A stretch of DNA of 64,000 bases from Rhodobiaceae bacterium (GCA_020637855.1 JACKJR010000004.1:186001-250000); one strand, 5' to 3'. Positions 18,935 through 31,397 are shown, counted from the first letter of the stretch. Translations and numbers: made by a program. Notes: a model not told the origin generated them from the letters alone.

Positions 18935-20002
18935 ATGACGAACACAGACAAGACACAGGGGTTGCCGGGAGCGGATACCGGCGGTCCCGGACCATCGCAG
19001 CAATCGTCCGCAAACCTCCCGGTCGTTTATTCGCCGCGCCGTCGCCGCTTCCTTGTTGACTGGCTGAAGGGCCTGTTCGGCATGAGCGGGAGCGATAACG
19101 TGCGCGCCTCCATCTCCGATGCGCTCGAGGCCGAAGTCGCGGATGCCGGTCACGATCAGCTGTCAGCCGAAGAGCGCATCATGCTGCGCAATGTGCTTGA
19201 GCTGCGTGAGCTGCGCGCCGACGACGTCATGGTGCCGCGTGCCGATATCGTTTCGGCCGATGTGAACAGCACGCTTGGCGAGGTGCTGGCGGTCTTCCAG
19301 AAGGCCGGTCATTCGCGCTTGCCCGTGGTGCGCGAAACGCTCGATGAGCCGATCGGTTTTATCCACATCAAGGACATTCTCGCCCTGATGACGAAATCCG
19401 CCACGTCCGGGCGCCGGAAAAAAAGCGATGCGGAAGCAAACAAGCCAATCGACCTGTCCAAGGTCGATCTGGGCAAGACACTGGCGCAGGCGAAAGTGAC
19501 CAGGGAGGTTCTTTTCGTTCCCCCGTCGATGCCGGCGGGTGACCTGCTTGCCAAGATGCAGGCAACGCGCCTGCATATGGCGATCGTTATCGATGAATAT
19601 GGCGGCACCGATGGCCTTGCCACCATCGAAGATCTCGTCGAGGAAATCGTTGGCGACATCGAGGATGAGCACGACGATGCCAGCGGGCCGATGATTGTAC
19701 CTGTTTCAGAAGGGGTGTTCGTTGCCGATGCGCGCATGCCGCTGGATGAAATGCAGGAAGCGCTGGGCGACGGCTTCGAGGTATCGGAAGACGTTCTGGA
19801 AGATGTCGACACGCTCGGCGGACTGGTGTTTTCTCAGCTGGGACGGGTTCCGGTTCGCGGCGAACTCGTGTCAATTGCTGGCGGATATGAAATTGAAGTG
19901 ATTGATGCCGATCCGCGGCGGATAAAACGGGTGCGTATCCGCAAGAGCATGCCGGCAGACAAACGGCGCGGGCGGGTGCCAGGCGCGGCTGCCGCCGAAT
20001 GA
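18935..20002 (+). CDS. corC: CBS-domain transporter-associated protein (CorC/TlyC family)
   Basis: The product is 355 aa from the ATG at 18935, which has GGAAAAG just upstream; the frame also allows a TTG at 18908. It contains a CBS pair (about 80-220), including VMVPRADIVSADVNS and DEYGGTDGLATIEDLVEEI, then a CorC_HlyC C-terminal domain (about 235-325). No membrane helix precedes the CBS pair, so it is the soluble CorC form rather than the membrane CNNM form. Suggested roles are magnesium/cobalt efflux or envelope homeostasis; the old 'hemolysin' label is not supported here. It is followed by lnt, as in many proteobacteria. Confidence 0.92.
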   Translation: MTNTDKTQGLPGADTGGPGPSQQSSANLPVVYSPRRRRFLVDWLKGLFGMSGSDNVRASISDALEAEVADAGHDQLSAEERIMLRNVLELRELRADDVMVPRADIVSADVNSTLGEVLAVFQKAGHSRLPVVRETLDEPIGFIHIKDILALMTKSATSGRRKKSDAEANKPIDLSKVDLGKTLAQAKVTREVLFVPPSMPAGDLLAKMQATRLHMAIVIDEYGGTDGLATIEDLVEEIVGDIEDEHDDASGPMIVPVSEGVFVADARMPLDEMQEALGDGFEVSEDVLEDVDTLGGLVFSQLGRVPVRGELVSIAGGYEIEVIDADPRRIKRVRIRKSMPADKRRGRVPGAAAAE

Positions 20003-20039
20003 TGTAAACCTTACCGGGTATTGGGAGGAGAGTTGCGCA

Positions 20040-21638
20040 ATGTTTCAGGCCCTTGCGCAGGGAATAATGCTGCAATGGGGCTGGCGGCGCATTCTGCTCG
20101 CCATGCTGGCAGGCGCGGCATCGGCGCTGGCGATGCCGCCATTCGGTTTTTTCCCGGTCCTGTTCTTCACCTTCCCGGTTTTCATCTGGCTTGTTGACGG
20201 TGCCGTCGCCAGTGGCACGCACAGGCGAAGACAGGAAATCCTGTCGGCGGCGGCGGCGGGCTGGGGTTTCGGCTTTGGCTATTTTCTCGCCGGTCTGTGG
20301 TGGATCGGCGGCGCATTCCTTGTCGATGCCGAGACATTCGGTTGGCTGATGCCTTTCGCGGTCACGCTCATGCCCGCAGGGCTCGCCCTGTTTTTTGCGG
20401 GCGGCGCAGCGCTGGCCCGCGTGTTCTGGCGTCCCGGGCCTTTCCGGATTTTTGTCTTCGCCTTCGCGTTCGGGCTGGAAGAACTCTTGCGCGGTTATGT
20501 GCTGACCGGTTTTCCGTGGAATGCGTTCGGCTATGCGCTGGCGGCCAACAACGCCACCATGCAGCTGGGCGCATTGATCGGCCTGCATGGCATGAGCGTG
20601 CTTGCCATATATATTTTCGCCAGCCCTGCAGCCCTCGGACTTTCCGATGCCGGCCACACCCGGGGCCGGGTTATTGTGCCGGGTCTGGCTGCGGCACTCC
20701 TAGTGATGTCATTCGGATACGGAGCTTACCGGCTCTCGCTGGCGGAGCCGCCGGATATGGGCGCGCGGATACGCGTCGTCCAGCCAAGCATCCCGCAGGA
20801 ACAGAAATTCAACCAGCAAAAGGCCTCGGAGACGCTTTCGGCGCTTCTGACCTTGAGCGACATCGCAACGTCGCCCGAAGCAAGCGGTGTGGGGGATTTC
20901 GACGCTGTAATATGGCCGGAATCAGCATTTCCGTTCTATTTACAAGAAGAGCCCGCAGCCGTTGCGGCCCTGGCAGCGCTCATTCCCGACGGCACCGTAT
21001 TGATCACCGGCTTGCAGCGCTACGAAACGGTTCCGGACAATCCGCGCGGTTATCTTGGCTACAACTCGATCGGCGTGATCGATACCAGCGGCACCATGAT
21101 CGCGCACTACGACAAGACGCATCTCGTGCCGTTCGGCGAATATCTGCCGTTTCAGGGTTTCATGGAAGCGATCGGATTCCGGCAGCTTACCAATATGCCC
21201 GGAGGGTTCGATGCGGGAGAAAGCCGCGCGCCGGTTTCGGTGCCGGGGATACCGTCGTTTCTGCCTCTGATCTGTTACGAGGCCATCTTTCCTGGCGTCG
21301 TGGATCGCGATCTTCCGCGTGCGGCGTGGCTGCTCAATGTCACCAACGATGCCTGGTACGGTGATACGCCAGGCCCGCGGCAGCACCTGCTTCAAGCGCG
21401 TTTGCGGGCGGTCGAGGAGGGTCTTCCAATGATCCGTGCGGCAAACAACGGTATTTCTGCGGTGATTGATTCACGAGGTCGAATTGTCGCATTTCTGCCG
21501 TTGAACGCGCGAAATGTGATTGATGTGACGTTACCGGGTGCGTTTGCGCCAACTTTTTACGTATTGGCTGGAATATTACCCTCATTGATGATGATTTTGG
21601 GCCTGTTTTTGGTGGGCTTGTTTTGGCGACAGCGCTAA
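20040..21638 (+). CDS. lnt: Apolipoprotein N-acyltransferase
   Basis: The product is 532 aa. Lnt adds the third acyl chain to the N-terminal Cys of lipoproteins in the inner membrane. About six to eight hydrophobic segments precede a periplasmic nitrilase domain. Its catalytic triad is visible: E294 in WPESAFP, K359 in YDKTHLVPFGEYLPF and C412 in ICYEAIFPG. A last membrane helix closes the protein. The start is secure, with GGGAGGAG about 8 nt upstream. Confidence 0.96.
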   Translation: MFQALAQGIMLQWGWRRILLAMLAGAASALAMPPFGFFPVLFFTFPVFIWLVDGAVASGTHRRRQEILSAAAAGWGFGFGYFLAGLWWIGGAFLVDAETFGWLMPFAVTLMPAGLALFFAGGAALARVFWRPGPFRIFVFAFAFGLEELLRGYVLTGFPWNAFGYALAANNATMQLGALIGLHGMSVLAIYIFASPAALGLSDAGHTRGRVIVPGLAAALLVMSFGYGAYRLSLAEPPDMGARIRVVQPSIPQEQKFNQQKASETLSALLTLSDIATSPEASGVGDFDAVIWPESAFPFYLQEEPAAVAALAALIPDGTVLITGLQRYETVPDNPRGYLGYNSIGVIDTSGTMIAHYDKTHLVPFGEYLPFQGFMEAIGFRQLTNMPGGFDAGESRAPVSVPGIPSFLPLICYEAIFPGVVDRDLPRAAWLLNVTNDAWYGDTPGPRQHLLQARLRAVEEGLPMIRAANNGISAVIDSRGRIVAFLPLNARNVIDVTLPGAFAPTFYVLAGILPSLMMILGLFLVGLFWRQR

Positions 21639-21839
21639 ACGGTAGCAGGTATCCCTAAACATGCACGGCGCGGTTGATTGAAAAATTTGTCGAAAAGTTA
21701 AGGATTTAGGCGAGCTTCGGGTATAAGATGAATCCTGTTTGGTAACGCGCCTTCATTAGGATGCCAGCCAAACCTGAGCCTGAGGCGGGGAGAACATTCC
21801 GTGCCGGCTTCGGCTCTGATCAAGGACACGACAACAATT
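21639..21839 (+). promoter_or_regulatory. lnt-XRE gene intergenic region, probable promoter
   Basis: This 201-nt region is markedly AT-richer around 21670-21735 than its surroundings. A TATAAG hexamer near 21722 is a possible -10 element, but no good -35 lies at the right distance. Related PraR genes are reported to be autoregulated, so an operator may lie here; I cannot identify it. Confidence 0.3.
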
Positions 21840-22244
21840 ATGTCCGATAAGAAACCACATCCAGTCGACATCCATGTAGGCAGCCGGGTGCGCATGCGCC
21901 GGATGCTGGTCGGCATGAGCCAGGAAAAGCTGGGAGAACGTCTCGGCCTGACTTTTCAGCAGGTCCAGAAATACGAAAAGGGCACGAACCGGATCGGCGC
22001 CAGCCGCTTGTTCGAGATTTCAAAGGTTCTCGATGTACCGGTTTCGTTTTTCTATGAGGGCCTTTCGGCGAACGCCCAGCCGGCTGGCGGCTTGGCCGAA
22101 GGTCAACAGGCATCTTTTGATACGACCCTCATAACCAGTGCGGATGGCATGGCGCTCAACCGTGCATTCTTCCGCATCAAGGATGCGACGATGCGCAAGC
22201 GCATCATTGACCTCGTCAAAGCCGCGGCAGGCTCCGCCGATTAG
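21840..22244 (+). CDS. praR: XRE-family regulator, PraR-like
   Basis: The product is 134 aa from the ATG at 21840. It has one Cro/CI-type helix-turn-helix (about 12-66): RVRMRRMLVGMSQEKLGERL, then LTFQQVQKYEKGTNRIGASR. The C-terminal half is a short ligand- or dimer-type region ending RIIDLVKAAAG. The N-terminal VDIHVGSRVR and this HTH match the rhizobial PraR group, which represses attachment and biofilm genes in Rhizobium leguminosarum and is found near metK. The symbol rests on recognition of this group, not on a database search. If the role is conserved, it may bear on the giant adhesin-like gene at 47595. Confidence 0.8.
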   Translation: MSDKKPHPVDIHVGSRVRMRRMLVGMSQEKLGERLGLTFQQVQKYEKGTNRIGASRLFEISKVLDVPVSFFYEGLSANAQPAGGLAEGQQASFDTTLITSADGMALNRAFFRIKDATMRKRIIDLVKAAAGSAD

Positions 22245-22369
22245 CCCGGGCCTTCACGCTTCAGGCCTTGTCCCTTCCCGCCATATGAGTGTCGTTCTTG
22301 ACTGGGCGGTGCCCGGCTGTCAAAACGCGCCGGAATTTCCCAGCCAAATATCGGGACAGACATCAGGTG

Positions 22370-22392
22370 AGCGCGTGCGTACAGGCCGCGCT
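22370..22392 (+). promoter_or_regulatory. Hairpin in metK leader
   Basis: AGCGCG (22370-22375) and CGCGCT (22387-22392) form a perfect 6-bp stem with an 11-nt loop, ending 21 nt before the GTG start. I could not match it to SAM-II, SAM-V or SAM/SAH riboswitch consensus patterns known to me, so it is only a structural note. Confidence 0.3.
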
Positions 22393-22413
22393 GTGAGTAG
22401 ACGGGGGCACCAC

Positions 22414-23640
<1,227 letters not shown>

Positions 23641-23670
23641 GGTTCGAACAGCAAGCAAGGTTTCTGTGTG

Positions 23671-24360
23671 ATGGAGCGGCCTGCTGGCCACAAGCGGCTG
23701 CATGGCCGCCGCAAGGGCCATGCGCTGAAGGACCGGCAGCAACGCCTCGTCGAGACGCTTCTGCCGCAGGTCGCGCTTGGTCTGGGAGAACCTGCGCCGG
23801 ACGCGCTTAGCAGCGTCTTCGCGCGCAACCCGGAAAAAATCGTCCTCGAAATCGGCTTCGGCGGCGGCGAGCATTTGGCTGCCGGCGCCGATTCCAATCC
23901 GGACTGGGGCTTCATAGGTGCGGAAGCCTATCTCAACGGCATCGCCAAGATGCTGGTCGAGATCGATGACCGGAGCCTGTCCAATGTGCGTCTTCACATG
24001 GGTGACGCCAATGACCTTCTGGCGTGGCTGCCAGACGCGAGCCTGGATCGTGCCGACCTGCTCTATCTCGACCCCTGGCCCAAGCGCCGCCACTGGAAGC
24101 GCCGCTTCATCTCCGATGAATCACTGACCCAGCTCGCCCGCGTGCTCAAGCCGGGCAGCCATCTGCGGTTTGCGTCCGACTGGCCGGACTATCTGACCTG
24201 GACGCTGATGTACCTGCTGAAACGCCACGATTTCCGCTGGCTTGCTGAAACGGCCGACGACTGGCGCAGGTCCTGGGCCGGCTGGACGCGCACCCGCTAC
24301 GAGGCCAAGGCCCTGCGCGAAGGCCGTATGCCCGCCTACCTGACGTTCGAGAGAGTCTGA
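23671..24360 (+). CDS. trmB: tRNA (guanine-N7-)-methyltransferase
   Basis: The product is 229 aa from the ATG at 23671. TrmB makes m7G46 in tRNA with SAM. Diagnostic parts are KGHALKDRQQ, the SAM loop LEIGFGGGEHLA, and DLLYLDPWPKRRHWKRRF, where the Pro-Trp-Pro-Lys motif is typical of the family. It follows metK by 30 nt and is probably co-transcribed. Its stop lies only 4 nt from the stop of the opposing methyltransferase gene. Confidence 0.95.
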   Translation: MERPAGHKRLHGRRKGHALKDRQQRLVETLLPQVALGLGEPAPDALSSVFARNPEKIVLEIGFGGGEHLAAGADSNPDWGFIGAEAYLNGIAKMLVEIDDRSLSNVRLHMGDANDLLAWLPDASLDRADLLYLDPWPKRRHWKRRFISDESLTQLARVLKPGSHLRFASDWPDYLTWTLMYLLKRHDFRWLAETADDWRRSWAGWTRTRYEAKALREGRMPAYLTFERV

Positions 24361-24364
24361 ACGC

Positions 24365-25063
24365 TCAGGCTGGCTTGCGCCCGCTATAAACGCAGAACAT
24401 GCCATCGCGGAACGCGGTTCTGACGTCTGTAAATCCGGCCTGCCGCAGCCATGCAAGCTGGGCGCTTTCGCTGGCGCATATGTCATGCTTCATGCGTTCG
24501 CGTGCGCCGGCAAGTTCCGCTTCACTGCCGCCCGCCCGCTTGACCTCTGCTTCCCAGCCTTCGAGCGCGTCTGCCATTGCCGCAGGCGGTTCCGGCGCGA
24601 CCTGCTCTGCGTTGATGAACAGTCCGCCGGGCGCGAGCGCTTCGAAAATGCGGGCGAACAGGGCTTTCTTGTCGCTGTCTTCCAGGTGATGGATCGACAG
24701 GGCGGAGACGAAGGCATCCTGACGCTGAGGCAACGTGGAGGCAGCATAGTCGGCGATCTCGAATTCCACTTGCGCCTCGAGAGGGACGAACCGCTTGCGC
24801 GCTTCCTCGACCATCGCGGGAGAGATGTCGATCAGCGTGAAGCGCGCGTTTGGCAATGATTGTGAAACGAGCGCGGCAAGCAGGCCTGTTCCCGCGCCGA
24901 GATCGGTGATTTTCGGTTCACCTGCGTGTTGCAGCTTATCCGCCGCCAGCGCCACCGCGGTTCCATAGAAGCGGTCAAAACATGGCACCAGACGCGGCCG
25001 TGCCACGTCATACACGGTTGCCACGGCATCGAATGCAACGCTGATGCTGTTACCCATGTTCAT
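24365..25063 (-). CDS. Class I SAM-dependent methyltransferase, substrate unknown
   Basis: The product is 232 aa. The Rossmann-type SAM site is DLGAGTGLLAALV (motif I, near residue 53), followed by ARFTLIDISPAMVEEARKRF (motif II). Motif IV is near SALSIHHLEDSDK and motif VI near LAPGGLFINAEQV. This pattern fits the UbiE/COQ5-like or 'methyltransferase type 11/12' group. Nothing in the sequence fixes the substrate. It is convergent with trmB and divergent from rimP. Confidence 0.85.
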   Translation of the reverse strand: MNMGNSISVAFDAVATVYDVARPRLVPCFDRFYGTAVALAADKLQHAGEPKITDLGAGTGLLAALVSQSLPNARFTLIDISPAMVEEARKRFVPLEAQVEFEIADYAASTLPQRQDAFVSALSIHHLEDSDKKALFARIFEALAPGGLFINAEQVAPEPPAAMADALEGWEAEVKRAGGSEAELAGARERMKHDICASESAQLAWLRQAGFTDVRTAFRDGMFCVYSGRKPA

Positions 25064-25251
25064 TTGTCCCGTATCCGCCGAATGAATGTTCGCTTGCTTG
25101 CTGGAGTAAAAAGACTATATTGCCGCCAATTCCAATCTCAATCAGATCACTGATGAGGTGGGTCCCGCCCGGGGCCCGCGCCAAACGCATTTGCACTTGA
25201 AGGCACGCGCAAGCCGGGCAGCAACCAAAGGCGGACATCCGCCGGCAAACG
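25064..25251. promoter_or_regulatory. Leader region of rimP-nusA-infB operon
   Basis: This 188-nt divergent gap must hold promoters for the methyltransferase gene and for the rimP operon. A perfect inverted repeat GGCGGA-CA-TCCGCC (25230-25243) ends 8 nt before the rimP ATG, covering the place where a ribosome site would be expected; no classical ribosome site is seen. Confidence 0.4.
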
Positions 25252-25872
25252 ATGCTGATGAACGAACAGACGGCCACAGGAATTGACAGCGGGATAGGGT
25301 CTCTTGCCGAGCCGCGCATTGTGCGCGAGACGGGGATCGATGCGCGTGTCGCTGCGATCGTCGAGCCTGTGGTCAACGATCTCGGCTACCGGCTCGTGCG
25401 TGTGCACCTGTCCGGACGTGACGGCCTGACGCTGCAGATCATGGCCGAACGGCCCGATGGCGACATGACGGTTTCCGATTGCGAGACGGTCAGCGAGGCG
25501 GTGTCGCCTGCGCTTGATGTCGAGGATCCGATCGACAAGGCCTACAATCTGGAGATTTCCTCTCCGGGCATCGACCGGCCGCTGGTTCGCCGCAGCGACT
25601 TTGCCCGCTGGCAGGGCCATGAGGCGAAGGTTGAGATGAATGTCGGCCTGGATGGCCGCAGACGTTTTCGCGGCCTGCTCGGTCCCGTTGCGGGCGATTG
25701 CGTGGAGATGGAGATCGAGGGCGAGGACGGCGTTTCCAAGGTCGCGCTGGCTTTCGATGACATGGACGATGCCCGTCTGGTTCTCACCGACAGGCTGATT
25801 GATGTCGCACTCGGGCGCACCGGCGCCGATGCCGGCCCGCGAGGCAAACCGAAAAAGCCGCGCAGGCGCTGA
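25252..25872 (+). CDS. rimP: Ribosome maturation factor RimP
   Basis: The product is 206 aa (the start could also be the ATG at 25258). RimP assists 30S subunit assembly. It has the two-domain pattern: VEPVVNDLGYRLVRVHLSGR at the N-terminal domain, EDPIDKAYNLEISSPGIDRPL at its end, then the SH3-like C-terminal domain. The C-terminal tail is basic (GKPKKPRRR). It is the first gene of the rimP-nusA-ylxR-infB-rbfA operon, which couples ribosome assembly, elongation and initiation factors. Confidence 0.94.
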   Translation: MLMNEQTATGIDSGIGSLAEPRIVRETGIDARVAAIVEPVVNDLGYRLVRVHLSGRDGLTLQIMAERPDGDMTVSDCETVSEAVSPALDVEDPIDKAYNLEISSPGIDRPLVRRSDFARWQGHEAKVEMNVGLDGRRRFRGLLGPVAGDCVEMEIEGEDGVSKVALAFDDMDDARLVLTDRLIDVALGRTGADAGPRGKPKKPRRR

Positions 25873-25964
25873 GTGGTTCTGAATTTTTGCCGCAAGACCA
25901 AAGGCTGCGGCGTGATGAGAGGAGACTTTGAAATGATCCTGGCGATGACAAGCGGAGCGGCTCG

Positions 25965-27584
25965 ATGAACGCTGCTGTAAGCGCCAACAGGCTTGAACTT
26001 CTGCAGATCGCAGATGCGGTCGCGCGTGAGAAGTCGATCGATCGCGAGATCGTTATCGATGCCATGCAGGACGCGATCCAGAAGGCCGCCCGCTCCCGCT
26101 ATGGCAACGAGACCGAGGTTCGCGCCGAGATCGATGGCAAGACCGGTGAAATCCGGCTGAATCGTCTCCTCACCGTGGTCGAGGAGATCGACAACCCGGC
26201 GATCGAGATTCTGCTGGAAGACGCGCAGCTGCGCAATCCGGCGGCCCGCGTGGGTGATTTCATCGCCGATCCCCTGCCCCCTCTCGACTTCGGCCGCATC
26301 GCTGCCCAGAGCGCCAAGCAGGTCATCGTCCAGAAGGTCCGCGAAGCCGAGCGCGACCGTCAGTTCGAGGAATACAAGGATCGCGTCGGCGAAGTCATCA
26401 ACGGCATCGTCAAGCGTGTCGAATACGGCAACGTCATCGTCGATCTCGGCCGTGGTGAGGGCATCATTCGCCGCGACGAGATGATCCCGCGCGAAGCTTA
26501 CCGGCCCGGCGATCGCATCCGCGCCTATATCTACGACGTGCGCCGCGAACCGCGCGGGCCGCAGATTTTCCTGTCGCGGACCCATCCGCAGTTCATGGCC
26601 AAGCTGTTCGGCCAGGAAGTTCCCGAAATCTATGACAGCATCATCGAGATCAAATCGGTCGCCCGCGATGCAGGCAGCCGTGCCAAGATCGCGGTGCTGT
26701 CGAACGACAGCTCCATCGATCCCGTCGGCGCCTGCGTCGGCATGCGCGGCAGCCGTGTTCAGGCCGTGGTGCAGGAGCTTCAGGGCGAGAAGATCGATAT
26801 CATTCCATGGTCGCCGGATGCGGCGAGCTTCATCGTCAACGCGCTTGCGCCTGCCGAAGTTGCCAAGGTGGTGCTCGACGAGGACGCCGAACGCATCGAG
26901 GTCGTCGTTCCGGATGAGCAGTTGAGCCTGGCAATCGGCCGCCGGGGCCAGAACGTGCGTCTGGCTTCGCAGCTGACCGGCTGGGACATCGACATCCTCA
27001 CGGAGGAAGAGGAATCCCAGCGCCGTCAGGCCGAATTTGTCGAGCGCACCGAGCTTTTCGTGGAAGCGATCGATGTCGACGAGGTGGTTGCCCAGCTTCT
27101 GGTTTCGGAAGGCTTCACCAGCGTCGAGGAACTGGCCTACGTGGATATTGACGAGATCACGTCCATCGAGGGCTTCGACGAGGATACCGCCGTCGAGATC
27201 CAGACTCGCGCCAACGAATATCTGGAACGCATCGAGGGTGAGCGCGATGCGCGCCGCCGCGAACTCGGTGTCGAGGATGGCTTGCGCGAAATTCCAGGTA
27301 TCGACACGGCCATGATGGTTGCCTTCGGCGAAGACGGCATCAAGACGGTCGAGGATCTGGCCGGGTGCGCCACCGACGATCTCGTTGGCTGGACCGAGCG
27401 CAAAGACGGTGAGGTCGTTCGCTTCGACGGCACGTTGAAGAACTTCGATCTCAGCCGCGAGGAAGCCGAGCAGATGATCATGTCAGCGCGCCTGTCGCTT
27501 GGCTGGATCGAGCTCGAGCCCGAGCCGGTTGAAGGCGAGGAAGGCGAAGTCGATGCCGAAAGCGCCGACGCAGCCGGAGCCTGA
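25965..27584 (+). CDS. nusA: Transcription termination/antitermination factor NusA
   Basis: The product is 539 aa. NusA binds RNA polymerase and nascent RNA to control pausing, termination and antitermination. Domains in order are: NusA N-terminal domain (1-125), S1 (about 130-200, GVIVDLGRGEG type; here NVIVDLGRGEGI), KH1 and KH2 (about 230-345, with VGACVGMRGSRVQ), and two acidic helix-hairpin-helix repeats (about 360-520). The acidic tail ends VEGEEGEVDAESADAAGA. The ylxR start lies inside its last codons. Confidence 0.96.
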   Translation: MNAAVSANRLELLQIADAVAREKSIDREIVIDAMQDAIQKAARSRYGNETEVRAEIDGKTGEIRLNRLLTVVEEIDNPAIEILLEDAQLRNPAARVGDFIADPLPPLDFGRIAAQSAKQVIVQKVREAERDRQFEEYKDRVGEVINGIVKRVEYGNVIVDLGRGEGIIRRDEMIPREAYRPGDRIRAYIYDVRREPRGPQIFLSRTHPQFMAKLFGQEVPEIYDSIIEIKSVARDAGSRAKIAVLSNDSSIDPVGACVGMRGSRVQAVVQELQGEKIDIIPWSPDAASFIVNALAPAEVAKVVLDEDAERIEVVVPDEQLSLAIGRRGQNVRLASQLTGWDIDILTEEEESQRRQAEFVERTELFVEAIDVDEVVAQLLVSEGFTSVEELAYVDIDEITSIEGFDEDTAVEIQTRANEYLERIEGERDARRRELGVEDGLREIPGIDTAMMVAFGEDGIKTVEDLAGCATDDLVGWTERKDGEVVRFDGTLKNFDLSREEAEQMIMSARLSLGWIELEPEPVEGEEGEVDAESADAAGA

Positions 27585-28257
27585 GGCGGTCGGTGACGAA
27601 GACATCCGCGACGGTGGTCCGCAATCCGGACCCCGCCGCGATCCGCGGCGGACCTGCATCGTAACCAGGCAGGTCCGTTCGGAACACGAACTGATCCGCT
27701 TCGTGCTCGACCCCGAGGGTCGGGTCGTTGCGGATCTCAAGCGCCGTCTGCCGGGCCGTGGCGTCTGGCTGACGGCGCGGGCGGACATGCTGGACGAAGC
27801 GGTGCGGAAAAAGGCCTTCGCCCGTGGTTTCCGCCGGCAGGTCACGGTGCCGGAAGAGCTTGGCCGCGAGGTTGCGGCGGCTTTGAGGGCATCGGCGCTG
27901 GGCACGCTTGGCCTGGCGCGCAAGGCCGGTGAAGCCGTCAGCGGCTTTGCCAAGGTCGAGGCGCTGGCAAGGGCTGGTGAGGCGGCCTGCCTTCTGCATG
28001 CGGCGGAGGCCGCTGCGGACGGTGTCGGCAAACTGGCTGCGGCGACGAGAGCCGGCGCGGGCGAAACGGCAGAACCACCGCCGGCATGGCGGATGTTCGC
28101 CGGAGACGAACTGGACTTGGCGCTCGGTGGCGGGAATGTGATACATGCTGCCGCAACGAAGGGCCGGCAAGGTGCAAGGGCAAGTGCGGCGATCGCGCGG
28201 CTTGCGGGTTATCTGGGCTCCGGCGCCGGTGGCGTGGAGTCGGAGAAACAGGAATAG
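27553..28257 (+). CDS. ylxR: YlxR (DUF448) RNA-binding protein with L7Ae-like C-terminal domain
   Basis: The product is 234 aa from the ATG at 27553, preceded by GGAAGGCGAAG and overlapping nusA by 32 nt. The first half is YlxR: RRTCIVTRQV, LIRFVLDPEGRVVADLKRRL and PGRGVWL. The second half, from about residue 95, resembles the L7Ae/L30e fold (LGLARKAGEAVSGFAKVEAL), which binds kinked RNA. This two-domain form is common in alphaproteobacteria between nusA and infB. Homologues have been linked to RNase P regulation in Firmicutes; whether this applies here is unknown. Confidence 0.9.
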   Translation: MPKAPTQPEPEAVGDEDIRDGGPQSGPRRDPRRTCIVTRQVRSEHELIRFVLDPEGRVVADLKRRLPGRGVWLTARADMLDEAVRKKAFARGFRRQVTVPEELGREVAAALRASALGTLGLARKAGEAVSGFAKVEALARAGEAACLLHAAEAAADGVGKLAAATRAGAGETAEPPPAWRMFAGDELDLALGGGNVIHAAATKGRQGARASAAIARLAGYLGSGAGGVESEKQE

Positions 28258-28286
28258 GACCGTGGCGCGGCTGCGGTATGTTTAAG

Positions 28287-28302
28287 GGCGGCGGGAGCCG
28301 CC
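28287..28302 (+). promoter_or_regulatory. GNRA-capped hairpin just before the infB ribosome site
   Basis: GGCGGC (28287-28292), loop GGGA, GCCGCC (28297-28302): a perfect 6-bp GC stem closed by a GNRA-type tetraloop. It ends a few bases before AAGGA, the ribosome site of infB (ATG at 28321). Confidence 0.5.
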
Positions 28303-28320
28303 GCAAAGGACAGTTGATTG

Positions 28321-30894
<2,574 letters not shown>

Positions 30895-30900
30895 ATGCTT

Positions 30901-30922
30901 CGCCGGGCAGCGCTGCCCGGCG
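30901..30922. repeat. 22-bp perfect palindrome between infB and rbfA
   Basis: CGCCGGGCAGC at 30901-30911 is followed at once by its exact reverse complement (30912-30922). In RNA it would fold as a 9-bp GC-rich stem with a GCGC loop. There is no T-run behind it, so a simple intrinsic terminator is unlikely. Confidence 0.7.
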
Positions 30923-30947
30923 GACATCCTGTCCCGGAGCATAAGAG

Positions 30948-31361
30948 ATGAACGCTGCAGTGCCGCGTTTTTCGAAACAGGGCCAGCGCCAGTTGCGCGT
31001 TGGCGAATTGTTGCGCCACGCGCTGGCCGAAGTCCTGCAGCGCGGCGAGATCAATGATCCCGTGCTGGAAAGCCATGTCGTCACGGTGCCGGAGGTGCGT
31101 GTCAGCCCGGACCTCAAGCACGCTTCGGCCTATGTCATGCCGCTTGGCGGGCGCGACGAGGCGGAGGTGATCACTGCACTGAACCGGCACCGCAAATATG
31201 TGCGCGGCCTGATGGCGCGCCGGATCAATCTGAAGAACACACCCGACATCACCTTCGTGCGCGATGACAGCTTCGATGCCGCGGCCCGCATGGACGCACT
31301 GCTGGATTCGCCCGAAGTGAGGCGCGATACGGCAGATTCGCCGGAAGACAGTGACGAGTAA
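30948..31361 (+). CDS. rbfA: Ribosome-binding factor A
   Basis: The product is 137 aa. RbfA binds the 30S subunit and helps 16S rRNA 5'-end processing and cold adaptation. The KH-type core is clear: RVGELLRHALAEVLQRGEI, VRVSPDLKHASAYVMPLG and FVRDDSFDAAARMDALL. The acidic tail ends DSPEDSDE. It is the last gene of the rimP operon before an opposing small gene. Confidence 0.95.
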   Translation: MNAAVPRFSKQGQRQLRVGELLRHALAEVLQRGEINDPVLESHVVTVPEVRVSPDLKHASAYVMPLGGRDEAEVITALNRHRKYVRGLMARRINLKNTPDITFVRDDSFDAAARMDALLDSPEVRRDTADSPEDSDE

Positions 31362-31397
31362 AGCAGCGCCTGCGTCGGGTTCCCCGTTTGGCGGCCG

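Noticed and set aside
22245..22413. SAM-II or SAM/SAH riboswitch before metK
   Set aside because: I compared the leader by eye with the core patterns I remember; the hairpin arms are in the wrong order and the conserved loop bases are missing. It is kept only as an unassigned hairpin.
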